Shown in pieces: positions 54,438 to 64,000 of a DNA stretch of 64,000 nt. Every line of letters begins with the position of its first letter. The first letter of the stretch is position 1. The stretch is from Ditylenchus dipsaci (Eukaryota > Nematoda > Chromadorea > Rhabditida > Anguinidae). Where the stretch lies: NCBI GenBank assembly GCA_004194705.1, contig SADC01000206.1, forward strand, positions 170,718 to 234,717, written 5' to 3'. The notes below the pieces were generated by a model. The model was not told where the DNA came from and searched no databases. It saw nothing but the letters and a program-made list of their open reading frames with translations. The translations under genes were made by a program, and so were the position numbers.

Positions 54438-54639
54438 CAGTTATGCCATTTCAAAGTGTTTCAAGTTTCTTTGGACACCCTGTATATTGTTGTTAAATTT
54501 AAAGATTCTAACAGATTAGACCTTCAGTACTATCAAACCATCTTGAGAATGCTCGAATTAGCGCAGAAAAAAAGTTTTGCAACCCAAAAATGTAAAAACA
54601 AATTTGATCCAAGGGGACGACCACTTGGTTTTGTTGATA

Positions 54640-56637
54640 CCGTATATTCTCTATTAAAGACCCGGGCCTTTATTTTTCAACATCCTTTGGAGGGGGCCTT
54701 TAATAGAGAGGGGGACCTTATTAGAGAGGGGGCCTTTATTTTCAACCAAATTGGAATTTGAATTTTTTGTGTGCCGCAACTTAACAGAAACAACTTCGCT
54801 CTTTTTTAAATTTTTTCAGACTGTTCTTCGTTGTGCCATTTCTTGTTGCGCCGTTTTTTTTGTTGCGCCCGCTGTAGTCTTACTTTTGCTTCTGCAATTT
54901 GATGACTTTTAGATGAACGATCAAGAAGAGCTGCAGCTGCACGAAGACGAAGGCCTGCCAGCGACACAGAAACAATGAAGCGGGAACAAAGCTAGAAGCG
55001 GTCGAATGGGCACGCAAGTACTCAATCCACTCCGCAGCAAAAAAGTTCAGCGTAGACAGAAAGAGATCAAGAACTGGATCAAGAAAGAGGATCAGCTGAA
55101 GCACAAACTGTGAGTTTTCTTTTTGTATGGGATGAGTTTTGATCTTTAATTACAACAGAAGCAACACGGCCAGAGGATCCAAACAAAAGCGACTCGATGG
55201 TGGCGGCCGACAAGTGAGAAATCCCGATCTCGATATGGAACTAGCAGAATGGATAAGAAAAAGAGGGAGAACAAGCAGCCAGTCTCACGTCGAATTCATC
55301 ACCAACAAGGCGATGGGACTCTTTCGAGGAACTTATCTGAAGGTGGGATCCTGAATATTCCCTCCTCGCGTCGCGTCACAACGACTGCACAAAAACCCCA
55401 GAAAACTACGCCGAAGCCGTCGCCAAGTTTGTTGTCTATGTGAGCAAAGAAGGAAGCAAGTGAAGTTCGCTCAAGTATTTGCTATGGATGAAACGGCCGT
55501 GTGGTTCGATTGTCCAGACAACAGATGCATCGACAATGTGGGAGCCAAGGATGTGAGTTTTTAAATAGTGGTTGGTTGAACTGTTTAATTTTCTCTTTCA
55601 GGTGACGATCGTTACTCGGCCATGAAAAGATGAGGATCACCGTTGTGCCTGACTGCCAGCTCAGATGGAAGAAAGCTTTTGCCTTATGTCCTCGTCAATC
55701 GCAAGCGTCCTGTGCCGAACATCGTCAAGCAATACGAGAAGAAAATAATCATCAACTGGAATGGTCCGTGTGGATGAATGACGAAACGACTGCCGACTTC
55801 CTGAAGCAAGTAATAAGGCTGGTGTGTGTTTCTCCGGAAAACGGCTCTTTGTATGGGATGCATTTGCAGCACACAAGAGCTCATCGACAATGCCGGTCCT
55901 GAAAGAAATTGGCATGGAAGCAGCATTCATCCCTGGAGGCTGCACCAAGTTCATCCAAGTGAGTCTTCCACGAACTACTGTAACAACATGTGTTCTTTGG
56001 TTTTTAGGCACCAGACGTCTCGTGGAACAAACCGCTGAAAGAAAAGATCCGCTCATACTACACGAACTGATGACCAACGATTGCCTCAGAAAAAAATTCA
56101 CGAAAGGCGAAACGAAGGCACCAGCTTGGAAACTGGTTTTGGATTGGGTGGATCGAGCATGGCAAGGACTCTCGAATGACATTATCCAGAAGTCATTCAA
56201 AGGTTGCATTTTTTAGTTGATGGTTGATCTTAAATTCATTGTTTTGCATTTAAGCATGCGCACCTCACAACAGCAACAGACGGGACAGAAGACGATCAAA
56301 TCACCTGCTTCAAGCCCAGTGGATCTATCGGCGCAAAAGGACTGCAGATTCTTCGCAACATCAGAGCTCAGAACATGGCGAGGATGGCGGTGACGACTAC
56401 GAAGAAGCTGGATTCTCGAAGACAGCGAGATTGCTGAAGAAAGAACAAGAAAGAGAAGAAGAAAAATTTGGAAAATTATAATGAAGATGAATATTTATGT
56501 TTGTTGACAGTCCCTTTGAAGATGATGTATAATAAAAGATTAACCCTGAATTGTTGGAAATCGTGTCATTAATATAGAGGGGCCTTTATTAGAGAGGGGT
56601 CTTTATTAGAGAGGGGGCTTTTAATAGAAATATACTG
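54640..56637 (+). mobile_element. pogo-type transposon with transposase gene, 2.0 kb
   Basis: Left end CCGTATATTCTCTATTAAAG, right end the inverse of CAGTATATTTCTATTAAAAG, TA on both sides. Subterminal AGAGAGGGGGCCTTTATTA-type repeats are mirrored. It encloses one transposase gene. It is the only copy in the window with most of a transposase, so it is the natural source for the MITEs that share its ends. Confidence 0.9.
54913..56480 (+). CDS. pogo-type (POGK-like) DDE transposase
   Basis: Order of parts: acidic start MNDQEELQLHEDEG; psq-type helix-turn-helix (KYSIHSAAKKFSVDRKRIKN); second DNA-binding region (DLDMELAEWIRKRGRTSSQ); DDE core with VFAMDETAVWFD (first Asp), LFVWDAFAAHKSS (second Asp) and IPGGCTKFIQAPDVSWNKPL (third acidic region); C-terminal helix WVDRAWQGLSNDIIQKSFK, then TATDGTEDDQITCFK. 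The (D/N)xxxAH..S and PGGCTKFIQAPDV strings are typical of POGK/pogo-like elements. At least three introns split it (donors after 55108, 55551 and 55958), one removed to join FIQ and APDV. Several frame shifts and internal stops are present, some at homopolymers, so activity is doubtful unless they are errors. Confidence 0.85.
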
Positions 56638-57334
56638 TACATGGAACATCCAGCAAGGAAAAAACGTTCAAATTAACAATTTTACTTTTCATACAAAAAT
56701 ATAGCAATTTTATTGGTTTTTAAAATACGGGGCTGATTGGCCATCGCGAACTTGCCTTTCCACAACCGTCTTAACATGATCAAAATGAGAATTTCAGTAA
56801 GAAAATAAGAAGTTTCAATGGAAATTGAGAATTTTCATTTTCATTCAATAAAAAAATGAAAAAATTTCAGGGTAAAAATATCAACTGACCACCATTTTTT
56901 TCGGAATATTTGAAACTTTTGATTAAAAATCGACAATTTTGACAGTTAAAGTTCTCGGAAAGTCACCCCTAACACCAAAATCTCTTTCTGAATCCGAATC
57001 TGTTGAGATCAGATTCGAAAAAATTTCAGGAAGCTGAGATTCTTTAAAGTAGGAAAGGTGTCCAAATTTTCTGTGTGGTCTACTCAAAATACCAATATCT
57101 CAGCTCCCTGAGATTTTTCAAAACCTGATCTCAACGGATTCAGATTCAGGAAAAAATTTTTGGCATCATGGTGACCTTTCCGGTAACTTTTACTGTCAAA
57201 ATTGTCGATTTTTAATTTTAATTTTTAATCAAAAGTTTCAAATATTCCGTAGCGTAGCGATGTCTGGAGATTAAGTAAGGGTACCCAACTCACACTCGAA
57301 AACTTCTACTTAATCTCCAGACATCGCACCCACT

Positions 57335-57575
57335 CTTATGGTTACTCCTACACACTCTCCTGGTACCCTTACTCACTCTCCTGGCACACTTACATACTCG
57401 CAGGTACTCTCACTCACTCCCCAGCACCTCTACCCAATCTCCAGGTACCTCCACCCACTCTCCAGGTACCCCTACCACTCCCCTGGTACCCCTCCTCACC
57501 TCCCGGTACCGGTACCACTTCTCCAGGTACTCCCACTTCCTCTCCAGGCACTCCTACCAACTCTCCTGCACATCA
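57335..57575 (+). repeat. CTCTCCAGGTACCCCTACC minisatellite
   Basis: Unit of 19-21 bp, about 12 copies. A few more units occur at 58030-58120, inside the tandem duplication. Confidence 0.9.
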
Positions 57576-57629
57576 ATTCAACAAACAAACACGGAAATTT
57601 TTAAATTTATTTTTTAACAAACACAAAAA

Positions 57630-59540
57630 GAGAGATCACATTATGGAATCTAGGTCTAACCGACACACCTTGACTCATCATTACTCTATTGATGAGACTC
57701 AACTATGAATATACTCGAGTCTAAGCACTTCAATTAATTTTACCCATAAACGAAGCACTCCGACTGAAGCATGACTCATACTTTGAGTCAAGTAAAATGT
57801 AACATGCATTAAAAAAGCTTCATCCAAAATTTATTTAACCTAATCCAATTTGCCTGGATTCAAAAATGAAAGAGACAACTGCTCAGAGGATGAAGTATAA
57901 ATTAATAAAGTCACAAAAACTGTAGCTTGAAAAAAGAAAAATAATTCGCATAAAGACAAATCCCTATTCAAAATTTGGATTAACATAGATTTTACCTGCT
58001 TGATGAATTTACTTGCAGATCAATTTTACTGCAGGAACCCTTACCCGCTCTCCAGGTACCCCTTTCCCGCTTTCCACGTACTTTTACGCACTCTATAGGT
58101 AGCCTTACCCACTCTTTTATTCGACTTACTTGCTTTCTTAAAAAATCTAATAGACAAAAAATAAGACAAATTAAAAACGGCTTAAAAACACTCTCAAGAC
58201 AAAAAAACGAAAAAATTCAAAAATTGCCTAAATTCGAATTTCCTCCAAATGACCACCTCCATACTTTTCGCCACTTCTAAACTTTTTTTTTCTCGCCGAT
58301 TTTTTTTTTACATGAAAGCTAGATTTCAGCGCTACACGATAAAGTACGCGCCTTGACCGTTTGACTCACTTAACTCCGAGATTTTGACTCCAGAACGAAA
58401 AAACGACAATTTGCTCACTAAAACCCCAAAATTAAAACTAAAAAAATCTCAAAAACTAAACAACTAACTCTCACAACTAAATCTGAAACAACCATTCTAC
58501 TCCTGAGATTCCAAGCTTCAATTAAAAACAAATTTGGCCAAAAAGTCCAACAAAACTTAACAAAAAACCCAAAAACATCAATTTGTCCGCAGACAAAATA
58601 GCTCTAATACTATATAGGAGATTGTCGAGGCACTCAGACTGGAGAATGACTCATACCTGAGTCAAGTAAAATATGAAAAAAAAAACACGAAAAAGTTCTG
58701 CAAAAAGGTGATACAGTCAGTTGAGATCACATCATGAATACGGTCTAACCTAATCAACCATGATCATTCATACTCTATTTGAGACTCAACTTGAACATAT
58801 CCAGTCTAAGCACTTCAATTATTTTACAATTGTCGAGGGCACTCAGACTGGAGCATAATTCACAGTTGAGTCAACTGCTTTTCAAACTTTAAAGCATATC
58901 CAATTGCCTGGATTCACAAAAAATTGAAAAACACAACTGGCTTGAGAGAATGAACAATAAATAAATAAGGTCACAAAAACTGTAGCTCTAAAAAGAAATT
59001 TTTCGTTTTAAATTTCGTATTAAAGACAAAATCCCTATTCAAAATTGCATTAACAATTTCAAAAACCTGTTGTCTTACAAAAAGCGCCACCTATCGACAC
59101 GTCACTTCACACTTTTCCCTCGAGACAAAAACAAAAAATTCAAAAAAGACCCAATTCAAAATCCCTCCGAATCACCACCTCCATAACTCGAGTACAGATC
59201 CCCCCATTTAAAGTCGTCATTTCTCGCCGATCTTTTTTTTTTTAAAGAAAGCTGAGATTCAGGGCTACAAAATGCCAACCGCGCGCCTTTACCGTATGAA
59301 CACTTAACTCCGAGATTTTGACTATCGAAACGAAAAAACGACAATTTGCTCACTAAAAACCCAAAAATTAAAACCCAAAAAACATTTCAAAACTGAAATC
59401 CAAAACAACATTCCTACTCCTAGAGATTCCGAGCTTCAATTTAAGAAAAATTTGACCAAAAAAACCAAACAAAACACTCCAAAAAAACCAAAAACCCAAT
59501 TGTTCGCAAACAAAACATCTCTAATACTATATAGGAGATT
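57630..59540. repeat. tandem duplication, unit about 0.9-1 kb
   Basis: Copy 1 57630-58620, copy 2 58710-59540. Shared landmarks in order: GAGATCACAT, GTCTAAGCACTTCAATTA, CAATTTGCCTGGATTC, CACAAAAACTGTAGCT, CGAAAAAACGACAATTTGCT and CTCTAATACTATATAGGAGA. Copies differ by many small changes. No coding content recognised. Confidence 0.85.
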
Positions 59541-60551
59541 ATACTAATAATTATAATATTATACGTCAAATATTATGCCTACTTTTAAAACTAGCAGCAG
59601 ACTTAAAAATTAGATGCAAATGCATTTAAAAATTTATCCAGAAAAGAAAATAGTGCTGGTCCCCGCCTTTTCTCCATATCGCGCACGGGATGTTTCTTTT
59701 AAAAGAAAATGAAAAATTTTCATTTTTCACTGAAAAATTTTCATTTTCTCACTGAAAATTCTCATTTTCATCGTTTGCTCATTTTCATTTTGGAAGCACT
59801 GGTGCACACCCTATTTTCATCTCTTTTTATTTATTAAGTTTGGTACCAAAATGATCCTCACACTCTTGGCTATCCAACGAGATTATCAGGCAGGGCTAAC
59901 ACACATATTGGAACTTATAACAGGCTGAAATGGCTGGATTTTCCAAAAATTGATCGTTTTTGGGGTTTCTTTGACTGGTTTGATTGATATTTTCTGACTT
60001 TTTTTCTACAAGTCATACGTTTCATATAAGAAAAGTAGCCAAGACTTCTGGGCTTTTATATGAGCTATCATAAAAGAAAAAAAACAAACTCAAGTCGTGA
60101 TTGCAATTCGAAAAAACATTCAACAAAATTCAATTCCTTACCATTCCTACCAAGGGCATGTCCCAGAACTCTTCCAGTATTATTTTTGGGGCTCAATTGC
60201 AGTTTTAGGCATCTTAACCACTTTAGCATCCTTTAAAAAGTTAAGCATCCTTAAATGTTTTAGCATCCATAAAAAAGGTTTAGGCATCCATGAATACTTT
60301 AGGCATCCATAAAAAAATTCGCTTTTTTATGAAACCAGTCGAAAAACCATTATAAACAAACTTATTTTGCTATAAAAAACTAAAAAAGCAATTCTATGGA
60401 GCTTTGGGCTGTTAATGGGGTGGGAAAGAAAATAATTAAAAAGCCAATTATCTTGAAACCACTCTCTGCCTATTTTTGGCTGTTTTACCATGTTTTTTCA
60501 AACTCGGACCGTTGGCAAAAAATAGACTCTATTATGCATTTTTATGGTGAA

Positions 60552-60783
60552 GAGTACTTCTCGGAATCATTTTCAGTAAGTGAGTGGCGCGCATCTCTAA
60601 CTCTCAAGCCCCCTGCGCCGACCTTCGGGGGCGCAGTGGGCTTGGGGCCTTGGAGATTGAGATGCGCACACCCACATACCTTAGACACAAATCACTCGAA
60701 AGTGACTCTGGATGCATGAAAAAGCATGCATACCAGGTTTATTTATGCGGTAGGCCCCAGTATTCAAAACTATGTTCAACATC
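60552..60783 (+). repeat. GC-rich triple-hairpin repeat, copy G
   Basis: All foldbacks kept; stem tip CCCTGCGCCGACCTTCGGGG. Confidence 0.8.
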
Positions 60784-60946
60784 TCCATTTTTTTGCTTTT
60801 TTGCCCATTATTAAAGTGGCCCTCTTTTGTCCCTTCCCCTCCCAATTACAGCCCTGTCCTTGAATTACTTTTCTAGTCTCTTTTTGACAAAAAATTACTT
60901 GAATGAGTTTTTAGACACTTTAAAATTGTTATTTTAAGGGATTATA

Positions 60947-61090
60947 CCGTATTTTTCCTCTAATAGGCGGCCCCGGGGCGCTTATTTTTCAAACCCCCAA
61001 AAATCGCGAAAATTGGAATTCGATTGATTTTCGAGATTTTGGGGTGGCAAAGGGGGGGGGGGTGTGGTTGGGCCTTATTAGAAAAATCGG
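60947..61090. mobile_element. pogo-type MITE, internally deleted
   Basis: CCGTATTTTTCCTCTAATAG at the left; GGGCCTTATTAGAAAAATCGG at the right; TA on both sides. Only 144 bp, shorter than its relatives (about 235-245 bp). Confidence 0.75.
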
Positions 61091-61519
61091 TATAAGCCAG
61101 AATGGTCCGTAAGCATGCAGGTATATGGCAAGTACCTTGTTAAATGGAGGGAGGGGTCGTCTGGTAACTTTAGAGTAAAACAAGTAGCGCAAAATTTTCC
61201 GATACTATATACATGTTGTTATCGAATAAAGTTAAGGATGCCTCTAAACATTTAATGGATGCCTAAAGTATTGATTTGATGCCTAAATTTTTTTGGGTGA
61301 CTGAACTTTCTATGGAGGCCTAAAATTATTTAAGGATGCCTAAACTTTTTAAGATGTCTAAAGTGGTTAAGGATGCTTAAACTGCAATTGTACCATTTTT
61401 GGAACTGAAGTTTTTTCGCAATTTCAGTTTACATCATCGTTTGCAACTTTACACTTATTATGTAGCTTCACTCCCCAGCTTCATTCTCGGTATATGGTTG
61501 TAAATGATCATGTAAATTA

Positions 61520-61757
61520 CCGTATTTCCTGTAATAAGGCGGCATCCTCTAATAAGGCGGCACCCCAACTTCGAGGATCTATATCTCGGACCCAGAGTGA
61601 ATATTTTGCTTATCTCTTTGATGCCTTTGAGCTCTACCGATTCCAATTTTCAGATTTTAGTTTAACACCCGAAAATCTCGAGATTGAATTTGAATTTTTC
61701 GGATGTTCGGGGGTTTGAAAAATGAGGCGGCATGCCGCCTTATCACAGGAAATACGG
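61520..61757. mobile_element. pogo-type MITE, 238 bp
   Basis: Inverse counterpart of 53200-53435, TA on both sides. The two differ by a few single bases and homopolymer lengths. Confidence 0.9.
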
Positions 61758-62231
61758 TAAAATTGTAAAAAGTCAGTTCCTAAATAATATCGAAATCCCA
61801 TCCCTCAATGTGAAAAAGTAAATTGAAAAACCCCGGAGGTGGGCTTGAACTTTTGACAATGGGCGATGCGTATCGGACACGGACAAAAGGCTACAAACAG
61901 GCCAAAAGGCTACAACTCGAAAAAAGGGGACAGAAGGCTACAACTCGAAAGAAAGGGACAAAAGGCTACAACTCAGTAAGTTTTTTTTCGATCTGCCTTG
62001 GTCCCCCAAGGTGAAAATTTAGGAAAATTCAAAAAAAATATTTTTTGAATTCCCGCCAAAACATTTTTAAAGGGATTTAGGGCTGTATTGGGAGGGGAAC
62101 GGAATAAAAGGGGCCACTTTCATGGCAAAATTATTAAAAAAGTTAATTGTGGACTATTTCGGATGTCCTACCATGTTTTTCAACTGGGCCGTGGCAAAAA
62201 GAGACTCTATATGCATTTTATGGTGAAGAGT

Positions 62232-62461
62232 ACTTCTCGGAATCATTTCTAAGGTAAGTGAGTGCGCGCATCTCTAACTCTCAAGCCCCCTGCGCCCCTT
62301 CGGGGCGCAGGCGGCTTCTGGGCATGGAGTTGAGATGCGCACACCCACATACCTTAGACACAAATCACTCGAAAGTGACTCTGGATGCATAAAAAGCATG
62401 CATACCAGAGTTTATTTATGCGGTAGGCCCCAGTATTCAAAACTATGTTCAGCATCTTCTT
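62232..62461 (+). repeat. GC-rich triple-hairpin repeat, copy H
   Basis: Within the right arm of the 1.4 kb inverted duplication; inverse counterpart of copy E. Confidence 0.8.
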
Positions 62462-62875
62462 GTTAGTGGGGTCTGTGTGATTAGTGACCCCTTTTTATTC
62501 CCTTCTCCTCCCACTACAGCCCTAATCCCCTTTAAAAATGTTTTGGCGGAAATTCAAAAAAATATTTTTTTGAATTTTCTTAATTTTTTACCTTGGAGAC
62601 CAGGCGAATCGAAAAGAAAAATTTTCGATTTTTCGGAAACCAAGTGTTTCCGTGCCTATTCAGAGCACGAGAATCAAAATGGGACAAAAGGCTACAACTC
62701 AGTAAAATTGGTAAAAGCGCCGCAAACCCAAAAACTAACCGCCAAGTGTTACCAAGCGACCTATTTCAGCCTGGAATCGCCTCATGAGTTCAAAAAAGAG
62801 ATTACTTCTGAGTTATGGTCAATAAAAAATTGAGTTTTGACTACCTAAAAATAACCTTTTGTTTAAAGAAAGTTG

Positions 62876-63077
62876 TTGACATAGTTTTAAATACTGCGGC
62901 CTACCGCATAAATAACTCTAGTATGCATGTTTTTTCATGCATCCAGAGTCCCTTTCGAGTGATTTGCGTCTAAGGTATGTGGGTGTGCGCATCTCTAATT
63001 AACCAAGCCCCTTGCCCCGCGAAGAGGGCGCAGGTGGCTTGGTTGGTTAGAGATGCGCGCACTCACTTACCTTACAC
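62876..63077 (-). repeat. GC-rich triple-hairpin repeat, copy I
   Basis: Inverse orientation; AACCAAGCCCCTTGCCCCGC tip. The ACTCACTTACCTTA side ends abruptly at 63075 in unrelated sequence. Confidence 0.75.
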
Positions 63078-63541
63078 GGGAAGTGCACGATCCGACCGTG
63101 GCCTATTGAAAACCTTATATACCAAAAGATAGCTCCATTGTTTGCTGATTGCGGACCCGTTCGCAGAATCTGCTATGGAGCGATCTACGCCGAGATATCG
63201 ATCTTCTAAAATTGTAAATTCTGGCAGCTAGGATATATAACTGACTGACATCACATACTATCATGTCAGTATGGTGCAGTGGAAACACTATCGGTCCCCT
63301 TTTAAAGGGACAAAGCTTTTTTTTGCTGCAAAATTTCTTTTTTTCGCTGCAAAAAGACTTTTTTTTGCTGCAAATCGGCTTTTCTGGTCCAAACTATTTT
63401 AGCTGTAATTTTGGCGTGCGGTCGATTGGTCCACAGGTCAATTGCTCCACAAATTATTTTCAAATTAATCTTTTTCGTCTTGTGAAGAACTTCTGTTATT
63501 TTAACAGTTTTCGATAATTCAGCCTTAACCCTACTGGTTAA

Positions 63542-64000
63542 CAGGGAACTGCAAACACGCTATATGGCCAGAAATAGGCGTAAAATAGGCGTATTTTTAC
63601 GCCTATAAATAGGCGTCATTTTCCTGCGATAGGCGTTACGCCTAAGATTGGCGTGGACGCCTAAGTTAGGCATTTACGCCTATTTCACGCCTATTTGAAG
63701 CGCCAATTCAAAATCGCGTTATTTTACAGACTAGCTTATTTAAAAGTTTATTCGATAGAGCCAAACGTAGTCAATCCATTTTTCACCAATGATCGTAGCA
63801 TTATAATAAAGGAAGTTTTTCATATGTCAATCTGTTTCTAAGGTCTGTGGCAACGATTCCCAATGTTGAAAACGATCGCTCACTGGAGGCAGAGGAAGAC
63901 GGGATGCACAAAACTTCTCTGGCTAACTTTAGACAATATCGGGTTATGTCTAATTCATCTGTATTTTTTTCAGTTTCGCATGCTTACATCTTGGTTGCTT
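63542..64000 (-). mobile_element. hAT element, 3' end (continues past window)
   Basis: Probable end at CAGGGAACTGCAAACACGCT, followed by a subterminal array of AAATAGGCGTA/TACGCCTA units to about 63700. The transposase C-terminus lies just inside. The other end is beyond the window. Confidence 0.75.
63801..63958 (-). CDS. hAT transposase, C-terminal dimerisation region (partial)
   Basis: An exon after a TACAG acceptor encodes ELDITRYCLKLAREVLCIP, then SSSASSERSFSTLGIVATD and RNRLTYEKLPLL plus a stop at 63801. P.SSA.SER.FS..G.....RNRL is the hallmark of the hAT C-terminal dimerisation domain, here intact and in one frame. The catalytic part must lie to the right of the window. Good coding quality suggests a relatively young copy. 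Confidence 0.88.

Larger units (their letters stand above)
61240..62682. repeat. 1.4 kb inverted duplication, right arm
   Basis: Inverse of 52290-53690; spacer 7.5 kb, which includes the pogo element. It carries the MITE at 61520-61757 and hairpin copy H. Confidence 0.88.

Noticed and set aside
55661..56209. 182-codon minus-strand frame
   Set aside because: Complement of the pogo transposase DDE region; the plus strand carries the recognised motifs.

Overview
The window is animal nuclear DNA from an AT-rich, repeat-dense genome. The host genes recognisable from translated motifs are a co-Smad (SMAD4), an INO80-complex subunit E-like protein, uracil-DNA glycosylase (UNG), an MPPED-type metallophosphoesterase and a SENP/Ulp1-type SUMO protease. 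SMAD4 and INO80E point to a metazoan. Introns are often tiny (42-60 nt) with T-rich acceptors ending in CAG or TAG, which suggests a small-intron invertebrate; I cannot name the taxon. There is no bacterial or organellar signature.

Layout, left to right. 1.6-5.7 kb: 3' exons of an unrecognised proline/serine-rich protein (+), with a nest of transposons in its intron. 6.3-12.9 kb: MPPED-type phosphoesterase (-), two exons separated by a 5.7 kb intron that holds exons of another, unrecognised gene (-). 13.4-15.8 kb: UNG (-), nine exons. 15.9-20.9 kb: transposon territory (PIF/Harbinger-like, Merlin-like, hAT MITE, others). 21.3-34.2 kb: INO80E-like gene (-) with a long Gln/Pro-rich N-terminus; one of its introns holds the SUMO protease on the opposite strand. 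34.2-44.3 kb: repeats, including a 1.55 kb inverted duplication, and the 3' exons of another unrecognised gene (-). 44.5-49.8 kb: SMAD4 (-). 50-64 kb: almost entirely repeats, with a pogo-type transposon carrying a transposase gene (54.6-56.6 kb), a 1.4 kb inverted duplication, and the end of a hAT element at the right edge.

Two themes stand out. First, many nonautonomous elements can be delimited here from terminal inverted repeats plus target duplications: TA (pogo/Tigger-like), TTAA (piggyBac-like target), 8 bp (hAT, Merlin). One insertion is proved by an unoccupied copy of the same site elsewhere in the window. Several elements from unrelated superfamilies carry mirror-image minisatellite arrays just inside both ends. 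Second, most reading-frame breaks in conserved genes sit where a homopolymer is one base too short. That looks like systematic under-calling of homopolymers in the assembly rather than gene decay, so the gene models below are described across these breaks.

All identifications rest on reading motifs by eye; no database search was run. Exon limits come from splice consensus plus frame and are good to a few bases unless stated.
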